Origin: Prevotella sp.
GTDB taxonomy: Bacteria; Bacteroidota; Bacteroidia; Bacteroidales; Bacteroidaceae
Assembly: GCA_024690505.1 (NCBI GenBank)
Contig: JAILPA010000188.1
Span: forward strand, 1-64,000
Direction of reading: 5' to 3'
Length of the DNA stretch: 64,000 nucleotides
The translations under genes were made by a program, and so were the position numbers. Below the pieces are notes generated by a model. It made no database searches, had not been told where the DNA came from, and was given only the letters and a program-made list of their open reading frames with translations. Shown here piece after piece: positions 38,200-48,030 of this stretch; position 1 is the stretch's first letter; each line of letters opens with the position of its first letter.

Positions 38200-40257
38200 A
38201 TGAACAAACTACTGTTACTACCCCTTATGGCACTGGCCCTTACCGCCACTGCCCAGACAAAGGAAAAGACCCCGGCCTTCCCTGGTGCCGAGGGTTTCGG
38301 CCGCTATGTCACAGGCGGTCGCGGCGGTACGGTCTACCACGTCAAGAACCTCAATGATGCTGGCTACCAGTCGCTGCGCTGGTCTCTGGCCCAGAACCCC
38401 GGCAAGCCCAAGATCATTGTCTTCGACGTCAGCGGCACCATCCATCTGGAGTCGGCCCTTACCATCACCAGCAATATCACCATTGCCGGCCAGTCAGCCC
38501 CTGGCGACGGCATCTGTCTTGCCGACTATCCTGTGAACATCAGCGGCAGCAACGTCATTGTGCGCTACATGCGTTTCCGTCTTGGCAACAAGAACGTGCT
38601 GAAAGACGGTGCCGACAGCTGGGACGGCTTTGGCGGCTACGACAAGATGGACTGGATGATTGACCACTGCTCCGTGTCGTGGAGTATCGACGAATGCCTC
38701 TCTGTGCTGGGCAACAAGAACACCACCGTGCAGTGGTGCCTCGTGGCTCAGAGCCTGGTGAACAGCGGCCACTCGAAGGGTGCCCACGGCTACGGCGGCA
38801 ACTGGGGCGGCACCTACGCCTCGTTCCACCACAACCTCATTGCCCACCACACCAGCCGCACACCGCGCCTTGGCCCGCGCCCCACTACGCAGCTCAAGGA
38901 GCGCATGGACATGCGCAATAACGTCATCTACAACTTCGGCGGCAACGGCTGCTACGGCGGCGAGGGCATGACCGTGAACATTGTGAACAACTACTACAAG
39001 CCAGGCCCCGGCTCGCCTACCGACACTAAAGGCAAGCGCATAGCAGGCATCGGCATACGCACGAACAGCTACGTGACGACCTATCCCGACTATGCTCCTG
39101 CACTCCATCTATGGGGCAAATACTACGTCACGGGCAACGTGAACTCGAAGTACAGCGACGTGACCGCCTCGAACTGGACCATTGGTATCATCAACCAAGT
39201 TGACGCCTCGGGCTGCGACGGCACATGGACACAGGCCACGAAGGACAGCATCAAGCTCAGCGAGCCCATGCCCTTCATCCTTACCACCACCCACACGGCC
39301 CAGAAGGCCTACGAGAAGGTGCTCGACTATGCCGGTGCCTCACTCCACCGCGACTCGTTCGACCAGCGCATGGTCGACGACACCCGCAGCGGCACAGCCA
39401 CCTACACCGGCAGCGGACTGAGCAAGGGCTTCGTCAACAGCCAGAACGACAACAAGCCCTCGGGAGCCGGAAGCGACTGGAGTGCATGGCCCACACTGAA
39501 CAGCACCACCGCCCCCACCGACACCGATGGCGACGGTATGCCCGACGAGTGGGAGACGGCCCACGGCCTGAACCCGAACAGCGCTTCCGACGGAGCGCAG
39601 CTGAACGATGAAGGCTACAGCAACGTGGAGGTATACCTGAACTCGCTCGTGGCCGACATCACCGAAGACCAGAATGCCGACGGCGAGCAGCTGGGACAAA
39701 TCATGAAAGCAGGTGAGAGCATGGATTCTGAGTTTGAAATCAGCGGACAGACGTCATACGACAACTGGTCGTTCAGCGGCGGTTTCAAGATGAACCAGAC
39801 GGGAACTCCCGCCACGGGCAGTTTCGCCACCATCAAGTATTCGGCCAACAAGCAGTATAAGCTCACCCTGCCCGAAGGACTCCAGTTCAGCAGTGTCGAC
39901 TTCTTCGGCTATGCCAATGCCGATGGCGGCAGTTGCTATCTCAGCGAGGTGAACGGCACTGCCTACACCGAGGCCGACTATGCCTTTCCCGCACGCAACG
40001 CTTCGCCCAGCAGCACCACCCACACCATCAACTTCGCTCAGCCCATCAGTGGCACCCTGACGTTCACCGCCAAGGGCAGTCAGACGTGTCTGAAGCTGAC
40101 GCTTCACGTTGACCAGACGCAAGGCATCACGGCTACGCCCAACGACAGAGCCAGGCTGACAGGCAGCCAATATGTCTACGACCTGCAGGGCCGGCGTGTG
40201 GAAGCCCCGCGCAAAGGCCTCTACATCATCAACGGAAATAAGGTCGTCGTCAGATAG
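38200..40257 (+). CDS. Pectate lyase, PL1 family, second paralogue
   Basis: PAFPGAEGFGRYVTGGRGGTVYHVKNLNDAG; ITIAGQSAPGDGICL; C-terminus YVYDLQGRRVEAPRKGLYIINGNKVVVR. Confidence 0.93.
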   Translation: MNKLLLLPLMALALTATAQTKEKTPAFPGAEGFGRYVTGGRGGTVYHVKNLNDAGYQSLRWSLAQNPGKPKIIVFDVSGTIHLESALTITSNITIAGQSAPGDGICLADYPVNISGSNVIVRYMRFRLGNKNVLKDGADSWDGFGGYDKMDWMIDHCSVSWSIDECLSVLGNKNTTVQWCLVAQSLVNSGHSKGAHGYGGNWGGTYASFHHNLIAHHTSRTPRLGPRPTTQLKERMDMRNNVIYNFGGNGCYGGEGMTVNIVNNYYKPGPGSPTDTKGKRIAGIGIRTNSYVTTYPDYAPALHLWGKYYVTGNVNSKYSDVTASNWTIGIINQVDASGCDGTWTQATKDSIKLSEPMPFILTTTHTAQKAYEKVLDYAGASLHRDSFDQRMVDDTRSGTATYTGSGLSKGFVNSQNDNKPSGAGSDWSAWPTLNSTTAPTDTDGDGMPDEWETAHGLNPNSASDGAQLNDEGYSNVEVYLNSLVADITEDQNADGEQLGQIMKAGESMDSEFEISGQTSYDNWSFSGGFKMNQTGTPATGSFATIKYSANKQYKLTLPEGLQFSSVDFFGYANADGGSCYLSEVNGTAYTEADYAFPARNASPSSTTHTINFAQPISGTLTFTAKGSQTCLKLTLHVDQTQGITATPNDRARLTGSQYVYDLQGRRVEAPRKGLYIINGNKVVVR

Positions 40258-40274
40258 AGACTTCTTCAAAAGTG

Positions 40275-40362
40275 TTTCAGCGGCCCTGAACTAATGGTTC
40301 AGGGCCGCTGAACTTTTAGTTCAGGGCCGCTGAACCATTAGTTCCAAAGCCCTTGAAACTAT
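40275..40362. repeat. 22-bp tandem palindrome array, copy 2
   Basis: Units start at 40275, 40297, 40319 and 40341; GTTCAG-GGCCG-CTGAAC perfect palindromes. Confidence 0.9.
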
Positions 40363-40783
40363 TTCGGGGTATTTCACTAATTCTGAATACTGCTGTTCGC
40401 TAAAGCGATAATCGCTGAACTACAATGCGCAGCACGTCTCCCCGTAGCACGTCTCACATCCTTTCAGGAGAATGAGTATGCCGCCCGTCTCCCCTCCAAG
40501 GGGAGGAGAGTGAGGCGGCGGAATCTCTGCTGTTCTCCTTTCTCCCCTCTTGCGTCCCGTTGGCAGCAAGCGTCACCCTTCGGGATGCCGAGCAGGAGGG
40601 AAAGGAGTGGCTGCGCGGAGTTTCCCGCCGTTAGAGCGACTTGAGGGCTTGGATATCGTCTGAATTCCTGGAGCTACTGATAACAAGACAAATCAAGAAC
40701 GGTGAATTGTGTTTAGCTGACAGTAAAAACGACAGAATGGTGAAGTGTGTTTAGCACGCAGTAACAATTTCTGAAACTGCTTT

Positions 40784-42085
40784 TTATTCCTCAAACCGTT
40801 TCCCCCAATAGTTCACCATGCGCTCATAGAGTTTCTGTTCTGAAGGCGAATGCTGGGCGTGCCACAGGCGGCGGTCGGTCAGCTCGTCGGGCAAATATTG
40901 CTGAGTGGTGAAGTGGCCAGGGAAGTCGTGCGGATACTTATAGCCATCGTGATAGCCCAGGTCTTTCATCAGTTTGGTGGGGGCATTACGCAGCGGCAGC
41001 GGCACGGGCTGGTTGCCAGTCTCGCGCACCAAGGCCAGGGCGGCGTCAATGCCTAAGTAGGCCGAGTTGCTCTTGGGCGAGGTGGCCAGATAGACACAGC
41101 ACTCAGCCAGGGCAATGCGGGCTTCGGGCCAACCTATCTTCATCACCGTGTCGAAGGCGGCATTGGCCAGCAGCAGGGCGTTGGGATTGGCCAGACCAAT
41201 GTCCTCGGAGGCGGAGATGACCATGCGGCGGGCAATGAACTGAGGGTCTTCGCCACCCTCGATCATTCGAGCCATCCAGTAGAGGGCGGCATCGGGGTCG
41301 CTGCCTCGTATGCTCTTGATGAAGGCCGAGATGATGTCATAGTGCATCTCGCCGTCCTTGTCGTAAGCCAGAGGATTCTGTTGCAGGCGGGCGACGACAA
41401 TGTCGTCGCATAGTACGACAGGTTCATTGGGCTCAGCCTCAACTACCAGTTCCAGGATGTTGAGCAGTTTGCGGGCATCGCCGCCGCTATAGCGCAGCAG
41501 AGCACCCGTCTCCTTCAGCTCTATCTGGCGTTCCTTCAGCACCACGTCGGTGGTTATGGCACGGTGGAGCAACTGCAAGAGATCGTCTTTCTCGAGTGAC
41601 TTCAGCACGTAGAGCTGACAGCGCGACAGCAACGGACGGATGACCTCGAACGACGGATTCTCGGTGGTGGCACCAATGAGGGTCACGACGCCACGCTCCA
41701 CGGCGCCGAGCAGCGAGTCCTGCTGCGACTTCGAGAAGCGGTGAATCTCGTCTATGAAAAGTATGGGTGATGCCTCGTTGAAGAAACGGCCCTTCTGTGC
41801 CTTCTCTATCACGTCGCGCACATCCTTCACGCCACTCGTCACGGCGCTCAGCGTGTAGAACGGCGTCTCCAGCCGGTGGGCGATAATCTGGGCCAACGTG
41901 GTCTTGCCCACACCAGGAGGTCCCCAAAGGATGAACGACGAAATACGCCCCGACTCAATCATCTGTCGGAGCACGGCCCCAGGACCTACCAAGTGCTGCT
42001 GGCCAATGTATTCATCGAGCGTACGGGGACGCAAACGTTCTGCAAGCGGCTGTGACATTTCATTGGCAAAATTAAGCATTTTCAC
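40784..42085 (-). CDS. rarA: Replication-associated recombination protein RarA/MgsA (AAA ATPase)
   Basis: PLAERLRPRTLDEYIGQQHLVGPGAVLRQMIESGRISSFILWGPPGVGKTTLAQIIA; LFIDEIHRF. Confidence 0.95.
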   Translation of the reverse strand: MKMLNFANEMSQPLAERLRPRTLDEYIGQQHLVGPGAVLRQMIESGRISSFILWGPPGVGKTTLAQIIAHRLETPFYTLSAVTSGVKDVRDVIEKAQKGRFFNEASPILFIDEIHRFSKSQQDSLLGAVERGVVTLIGATTENPSFEVIRPLLSRCQLYVLKSLEKDDLLQLLHRAITTDVVLKERQIELKETGALLRYSGGDARKLLNILELVVEAEPNEPVVLCDDIVVARLQQNPLAYDKDGEMHYDIISAFIKSIRGSDPDAALYWMARMIEGGEDPQFIARRMVISASEDIGLANPNALLLANAAFDTVMKIGWPEARIALAECCVYLATSPKSNSAYLGIDAALALVRETGNQPVPLPLRNAPTKLMKDLGYHDGYKYPHDFPGHFTTQQYLPDELTDRRLWHAQHSPSEQKLYERMVNYWGKRFEE

Positions 42086-42188
42086 CGAGTTAAGTTATCT
42101 TTTAACTACCTTTAACTACTATAACCCCTCTAACTCCCAAAAATCTATTATCTTTGCAAACAGAAAGAAAACAATCAACATCTAATCT

Positions 42189-43004
42189 ATGGATCAGAAA
42201 ACAGAGAAAAAAGCACTAACACTGAAAACGCTTACGAAGAGTACGGTGTGGGACATACAGGAGAACGACATCTTCCGCATGTGGGACAACGCCGAAAAGG
42301 ACGTTGAAGTGAAGGAGAACCTGCGACATTTTGCCGACATCGTCCGCTCAGCCTTTATGATTGAAGAGCTGAAGGAGGACACCAAGCTCGTACGCGCAAA
42401 ATACGAGAAACAGGGCTTCAAGGTGGGACAGGTGAAGATGGAAGACGGCACAAAGGTGGTGTGGGCCATCAAGAAACGCCCCATCACGCGAGTCACCGAC
42501 CTCACCTACGAGAATATCCGCCACATATCTGCAGCAAAACTGGTAGAAGTGCTCGACCGCAACTTTGGCGGCGGCTGGGACTCGCTGTCGCAGAGTATCA
42601 AGGACATCATCGAGAGCGGATTCGACATATCCACCACCACGCTGCCCGCCAACCGCCTGCACAAAAAGGGCGGCATGTACGAGAAGAAGGTGGCCGACGG
42701 CTACGATGTGCTCGAGGTGTCCAAGGGTACATGGGTGGAGGCTATCTTCGCAAAGGTGAAGCCCGAGGCTGAGAAACCGCGCATGAAGTTCAACTCGTAT
42801 CCCGGCGAAGAAGACAACGGTGAAGCGGACGATGAGGACGTTGAGATTGAGGACAACTACAACAAGCCCGATGAGGACGATGTAGACTTCGGAGAGCCTA
42901 ACGACGACGACATCACTGAAGACAACTACTCAACCATGATGGACCTCGGAGCTGCCGACCCCGATGAAGAGGCTGAGGAACTGGCCGACTACGTGGACGA
43001 TTAA
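42189..43004 (+). CDS. Hypothetical protein with strongly acidic C-terminal tail
   Basis: 271 aa; EEDNGEADDEDVEIEDNYNKPDEDDVDFGEPNDDDITEDNY tail; TATCTTTGC box upstream at 42149. Confidence 0.7.
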   Translation: MDQKTEKKALTLKTLTKSTVWDIQENDIFRMWDNAEKDVEVKENLRHFADIVRSAFMIEELKEDTKLVRAKYEKQGFKVGQVKMEDGTKVVWAIKKRPITRVTDLTYENIRHISAAKLVEVLDRNFGGGWDSLSQSIKDIIESGFDISTTTLPANRLHKKGGMYEKKVADGYDVLEVSKGTWVEAIFAKVKPEAEKPRMKFNSYPGEEDNGEADDEDVEIEDNYNKPDEDDVDFGEPNDDDITEDNYSTMMDLGAADPDEEAEELADYVDD

Positions 43005-43064
43005 CCCGCCGCCGGCAAGCTGCATAAGTGCTGTGCCCCACGCGCTCATCAACGAAGCCATAAG

Positions 43065-43100
43065 AAAAGGCTGAACCCCTAACATGGGATTCAGCCTTTT
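43065..43100. terminator. Bidirectional terminator between convergent genes
   Basis: AAAAGGCTGAA/TTCAGCCTTTT 11-bp perfect stem. Confidence 0.8.
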
Positions 43101-43120
43101 ATCGTCAGCAGGCCATCGGC

Positions 43121-44533
43121 TTACTCCTTGGCAGGCTCAGCGGCTTTCTTCGCCGGTGCCTTCTTGGCTGGTGCCTTCTTAGCAACTGGCTTTTTCGCAG
43201 CAGCCTTCTTGGGCTCGGCTGCCTTGGCTTCGGAAGGATCCAGCTTCTCGAGCTTAGCCTTCAGACGGGTGATTTCCTTGTCCTTCATCTCAATCTCATC
43301 GCCCTGATTGCGGATGGTGGTGAGCAGCGAGTTCAGCTCCTCATTCTCAATCTCCAGCGGATAAAGGGCGTTGACGCGATTGATGAAATCGCCCAGGATG
43401 TTCATGTAGTTCGTGAAAGCATCGAAAGGCCCGCTGTAGATGCCGCGGTCAAGTCCCACATTCGAGGGCTTCGTCGTCATAAAGCGGAAGTTGTTCGAGG
43501 CCTGCAGATAGTCCCAGTCCTGCATGATGCGCGGGTCGTCGGCAATGAGCAGACGGTCGGCCACGCTGTAGAGTTTCTGAAAAGCCTCGCGCTGCATGGC
43601 GTTGCCAAGCCAGCACGAGCAGTCGCGCTCTTCGTCGACCCAGGAGAGGGTGTCGGGACAGTCAATCTGGCCTACGCTCTTCACCTTCATGCAGATCTCA
43701 GTGGGCGTAGAGAAGGTGATGCCTTTCTCCTTGGCACAGACGGGCAGAGCCTTAATGAAGTCGAGGATGTTCGAGCTGAGGGGCTGTGCGATGCCGAGGG
43801 CTGAAAGCTCCATGAAGATATTGATAATCTGCTCCTCTTCGGGCAGACGGGCAATACGGTCGATGTAGGCATCGGCAAAGAGGGGATAGCCCTCCCACTC
43901 GGCGTTGTTGAAGCGCAGCGAGATGTCGTCGGAGAGTTCCACGTCGCGGAGCAGCAACTTCAGGTTCGGAGCCATGTTGCAATTGTAGACATAGTGCGGG
44001 CTCTTCCATCCCAGCACGTGCTTGGCACCCTCGGTGAGCATTCCCTTGAAGCCCAAGGCAGCAATCTGGGCGCCGATGTCATCGCTGTAGATGAGCGATG
44101 AGTTGCGAGCCACCTTTGGTGTCTGCCCGAAGTACTCCTTGATTTTCTCCACCTGCTTCTTCATGTCGCGGGCGAAGCTATCGGGATTTGCCAGCGACGA
44201 GAGGCCGTGGCTGTAAGGCTCAGCAAGGAACTCCACGCAGCCGGTCTCGTTCAGCTGCTGAAGCTTCTCGAGCACCTGCGGGGCGTGCATCTCGAGCTGC
44301 TCAATACCTGTGCCCGAGAGCGAGAAGGCCACCTTGAAGAACTTGCCGTTGTCCTTGATCATCTGCTCCAGCGTGCAAAGGGCAGGCATGTAGGAGCGCT
44401 CGGCAATGTCACTGATAGAGCGTTCGTTCTCGTAGTCGTCGTAGTAATAATGGTCGGTACCGATGTCGAAGAAACGATAACGCTTCAGATGGATAATCTG
44501 ATGTATCTCAAAATATAAGCAAATTGTTTTCAT
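43121..44533 (-). CDS. GH57-family alpha-amylase with Lys/Ala/Pro-rich C-terminal tail
   Basis: 470 aa; CLYFEIHQIIHLKRYRFFDIG N-terminus; EFLAEPYSHGLSSL; C-terminal KKAAAKKPVAKKAPAKKAPAKKAAEPAKE. Confidence 0.88.
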   Translation of the reverse strand: MKTICLYFEIHQIIHLKRYRFFDIGTDHYYYDDYENERSISDIAERSYMPALCTLEQMIKDNGKFFKVAFSLSGTGIEQLEMHAPQVLEKLQQLNETGCVEFLAEPYSHGLSSLANPDSFARDMKKQVEKIKEYFGQTPKVARNSSLIYSDDIGAQIAALGFKGMLTEGAKHVLGWKSPHYVYNCNMAPNLKLLLRDVELSDDISLRFNNAEWEGYPLFADAYIDRIARLPEEEQIINIFMELSALGIAQPLSSNILDFIKALPVCAKEKGITFSTPTEICMKVKSVGQIDCPDTLSWVDEERDCSCWLGNAMQREAFQKLYSVADRLLIADDPRIMQDWDYLQASNNFRFMTTKPSNVGLDRGIYSGPFDAFTNYMNILGDFINRVNALYPLEIENEELNSLLTTIRNQGDEIEMKDKEITRLKAKLEKLDPSEAKAAEPKKAAAKKPVAKKAPAKKAPAKKAAEPAKE

Positions 44534-44687
44534 AAGAGCCTCCCCCGACCCCTCCGAAGGAAGGGAGTGCCTGGCGGTTTCAGAGGGAGTGTCCAGGCTT
44601 TCTAATATTTCTTGCTTGTTAAATAATATATTAAGGTATAATCTTTATGCGCAGCCCTTCCCGTCTTTTGGAAGGTTCGGAAGGAAC

Positions 44688-45959
44688 CTACTGTTCCCAT
44701 CCCAATGTCCTGCGATAGAGCGTACGGATCCAGCGGCCAACCTTTTCCCATGTAATCTGGTCCACCTCGCGCTTGCCTTCCTCTTTCAGGTAGCGGAAGA
44801 GCGACTCGTTAGTACAGATGCTGTAGATGGCAGCTGCCAAAGCGTGAATATCCCAGTAGTCAACCTTGATACAGTTGTCCAGGATCTCGGCGCAACCGCT
44901 CTGCTTCGATATGATGGAGGGCGTGCCGCACTGCATTGCCTCGAGGGGCGATATGCCGAACGGCTCGGATACGGATGGCATGACGTAGACGTCGGAGTCC
45001 TTCAGGCACTCGTACACCTGCTTGCCACACATGAAGCCGGGGAAGTGGAAGCGGTCGGCAATACCACGCTCAGCTGCCAGATAGATCATGGCATCCATCA
45101 TGTCGCCCGAGCCAGCCATGCAGAAACGCACGTTGCGTGTGCGGTGGAGCACCATGTTGGCGGCCTCGACGAAATACTCAGGGCCTTTCTGCATGGTGAT
45201 ACGTCCGAGGAATGTCACCACCTTGTCCTTACCCGTGTGGTCGGGGCGGGGGATGGCATCGTACTCGGCGGGCAGGGGATAGACGGCGTTGTGCACCGTG
45301 AAGCACTTTCGCGGATCCTGATGATACTGGTTAATGACCGTCTGACGTGTCAGCTCCGATACGCACATGATGCAGTCGGCATTGTCCATACCGTTCTTCT
45401 CAATGGAGTAGACGGTAGGATTCACCTTGCCGCGCGAACGGTCGAAGTCGGTGGCATGAACGTGTATGCACAGGGGCTTGCCCGAAACCTGCTTGGCATG
45501 AATGCCGGCAGGGAAGGTAAGCCAGTCGTGGGCATGAATAATGTCGAACTCCTCGGTGCGGGCCACGACACCGGCAATAATCGAGTAGTTGTTGATTTCC
45601 TCGTGCAGGTTGCCGGGGTATCCGCCAGCAAACTCCATGGCGCCCAGGTCGTTGACGTTCATGTAGTTGAAGTCGGCGTAGAGATGGTCGCGCAGACGGA
45701 AATAGTAGTCGGGATCCATTATGTTCCCTACCCTATTCTTCACATAGTCATAGTTTACGTCGCGCCAGGCAATGGGCACAGCGTTCATGGCCACGATGCG
45801 ACAGGCATGTTGGCTCTCGTCACCGAAGGGATGAGGCAGGCAAAGCACTGTCTCAATGTCGCCTTGGGCTTTCAAGCCCTCGGAAATACCATAGTTAGCA
45901 GTAGCAAGACCACCAAACACATGAGGAGGATACTCCCATCCAAACATTAATACTTTCAT
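44688..45959 (-). CDS. Glycosyltransferase, glycogen synthase-like
   Basis: MKVLMFGWEYPPHVFGGLATANYGI; FLGRITMQKGPEYFVEAA; MPSVSEPFGISPLEAMQCGTPSIIS. Confidence 0.9.
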   Translation of the reverse strand: MKVLMFGWEYPPHVFGGLATANYGISEGLKAQGDIETVLCLPHPFGDESQHACRIVAMNAVPIAWRDVNYDYVKNRVGNIMDPDYYFRLRDHLYADFNYMNVNDLGAMEFAGGYPGNLHEEINNYSIIAGVVARTEEFDIIHAHDWLTFPAGIHAKQVSGKPLCIHVHATDFDRSRGKVNPTVYSIEKNGMDNADCIMCVSELTRQTVINQYHQDPRKCFTVHNAVYPLPAEYDAIPRPDHTGKDKVVTFLGRITMQKGPEYFVEAANMVLHRTRNVRFCMAGSGDMMDAMIYLAAERGIADRFHFPGFMCGKQVYECLKDSDVYVMPSVSEPFGISPLEAMQCGTPSIISKQSGCAEILDNCIKVDYWDIHALAAAIYSICTNESLFRYLKEEGKREVDQITWEKVGRWIRTLYRRTLGWEQ

Positions 45960-45971
45960 CGTCGTTCCTCC

Positions 45972-47921
45972 TTATTTTTGATACGAATATTTCTCAAGCA
46001 GTTTCATCGTGCGCAGAATCTCGGCCACATTCATGGCAAAGGCCATGGCACCACGGCCGTGGAATGGCGGGTTGCCATCGAACAACTCGGAGATGGTACC
46101 GATGGCATGATAGTCAATCTCGTCTTCATAGCCCACCATCTGGCGCTCGACGAATGACAGGCGTGTGCGCTTATAGAGCTTTAGGCAGGCCTCCATATAG
46201 AAGCCACCAAGCCACGGCCAGGCCGTACCCTGATGGTAGGCATAGTCGCGTTGTGTCTGCGGGCCCACATACATGGGGTTGTAGCCACCACTCTTCGGCG
46301 ACAGCGACCGCAGGCCCTTCGGTGTCAGCAACTCACGAGTACATATATCTACCACGCTCTTCATCTGCTGCTGCGACAGGGGCGAATAGTCGAGGGCAAC
46401 AGCAAATATCATGTTGGGACGCACGCTCCAGTCCATCATCGGGCCGTCAACATAGTCGAGCAGGTAGCCGTATTCATTGACGAAGGTATCTACGAACGAC
46501 TGCTTCGTCTTCTGAGCTAAAGCCTCCAACTCGTCGCTACGCTTCGTGTCGCCTTGCTCAGCTGCCATCGAGGCACAGAACTTCAAGGCATTGTACCACA
46601 GGGCGTTGAACTCTACGATATAGCCCGAACGGGGCACCACGGGACGACCGTTGGCTGTGCTGTTCATCCACGTCACGGCGCGGTCGCGGCCGTTGCTGTA
46701 GAGCAGGCCATTGTCATCGAGCCGCAGATTGGGGTGCTTGTCAGCCTGAATGTAGTCGATAATGGCATTCAGCAGCGAACCGTACATCTCGCGACACTTC
46801 TCACGGCCGGCGTACTTGGCATACTGCTGCACGGCCCACACGGCCCAAAGGGGCACATCGGGCTGTTCCATCTCGTATATCTTCACCGTCAGCGGGTCGC
46901 CATTCATAAATTGGCGCAGGCCTTTCTCGGCGGTCTTCATCACCAGCTCAAAGTAGTCCTGCTCATCGATGGCCAGCGTGAGGCCCGGCAGGGCAATGAA
47001 TGTGTCGCGGGCACGAGCCTTGAACCAAGGATAGCCTGCCAGCAGATAGCGGTCATCGTTCTTCTGGCGGTTGTGGAACTGGTGGGCAGCCGTCACGAGG
47101 CAGTGATAGAAATTGTCGCGCGGCACTCGCACATCGATTTCTTTCTGGAACAGCGTCTTCAGTGTGGACGTCTTGATTTGTGACGTTGATGCAGAGAAGA
47201 CAATGCTCTCGCCTTTGCGTATGGGCATCTCGAAATAGCCAGGCACGTAGAGGTCTTCATTCGATGCATAGCCACGCTCCTGCTCCTTTGGATATTCAAT
47301 GCCCCGATACCAGTCGGGCTGGAAGACAAACTCGTTCTTCTTCGAGAACTGCATGAACAGGTCGGGATAGCCCCGATACATGCATGTCTTGATGCCATTG
47401 TCGATGGGCGTATACTCGCGGCTGGCCACAGAGTTCTCGTGGGTGAACTGTCGTACCGAGCGGAAAGCCAGGAACGGACGGAAGCGCAGCGTGGTGGCTG
47501 AATGTGCATCCTCCAGTGTGTAGCGGATGAGGATGCGATCCTCGTAGGCCTGGAAGATGGCTTCCTTCTTCAGGATTACACCGCCCACGCGATAAACAGT
47601 AGTAGGCACGAGGGAGGCATCGAACTCACGGATGTACTTGTGTCCTTTCGGACTGAAGTTGTTGCCCTGATACTTGTGCAGGCCCAGGTTGAACTCTGCC
47701 CCATGCTGTACTACCGTGCAGTCGAGCGACGACAGGAGCACATGGTTCTCATCGTCAATCTCGGGCACGGGCACTACAAGCAGTCCGTGGTACTTCCGCG
47801 TATTGCAGTCGACCAGGGTCGAACTGCTGTAGGCTCCACCACGGTTAGTACGGAGCAGCTCGCGACGCAGGGACTCTTCCAAGTTCGTCATCACGGCTTT
47901 CTCAAATCGTAAATAACTCAT
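45972..47921 (-). CDS. Glycogen debranching enzyme (amylo-alpha-1,6-glucosidase, GH133-like)
   Basis: LLRTNRGGAYSSSTLVDCNTRKYHGLLVVP; GYPWFKARARDTFIALPGLTL; start trimmed to MSYLRFEK. Confidence 0.92.
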   Translation of the reverse strand: MSYLRFEKAVMTNLEESLRRELLRTNRGGAYSSSTLVDCNTRKYHGLLVVPVPEIDDENHVLLSSLDCTVVQHGAEFNLGLHKYQGNNFSPKGHKYIREFDASLVPTTVYRVGGVILKKEAIFQAYEDRILIRYTLEDAHSATTLRFRPFLAFRSVRQFTHENSVASREYTPIDNGIKTCMYRGYPDLFMQFSKKNEFVFQPDWYRGIEYPKEQERGYASNEDLYVPGYFEMPIRKGESIVFSASTSQIKTSTLKTLFQKEIDVRVPRDNFYHCLVTAAHQFHNRQKNDDRYLLAGYPWFKARARDTFIALPGLTLAIDEQDYFELVMKTAEKGLRQFMNGDPLTVKIYEMEQPDVPLWAVWAVQQYAKYAGREKCREMYGSLLNAIIDYIQADKHPNLRLDDNGLLYSNGRDRAVTWMNSTANGRPVVPRSGYIVEFNALWYNALKFCASMAAEQGDTKRSDELEALAQKTKQSFVDTFVNEYGYLLDYVDGPMMDWSVRPNMIFAVALDYSPLSQQQMKSVVDICTRELLTPKGLRSLSPKSGGYNPMYVGPQTQRDYAYHQGTAWPWLGGFYMEACLKLYKRTRLSFVERQMVGYEDEIDYHAIGTISELFDGNPPFHGRGAMAFAMNVAEILRTMKLLEKYSYQK

Positions 47922-48030
47922 AGTTTCATTTAGTATATTAAGGTTTCTAACATTTATAGGTCTTAGGTTATTTGCTCCCCAAAGGTAAGCATTTTCTGCC
48001 ACACGGCAAAGGAATATACACTATTTAACA

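Noticed and set aside
44589-45950. 453-aa plus-strand ORF opposite the glycosyltransferase
   Set aside because: Shadow ORF; the minus strand has a clear GT signature.
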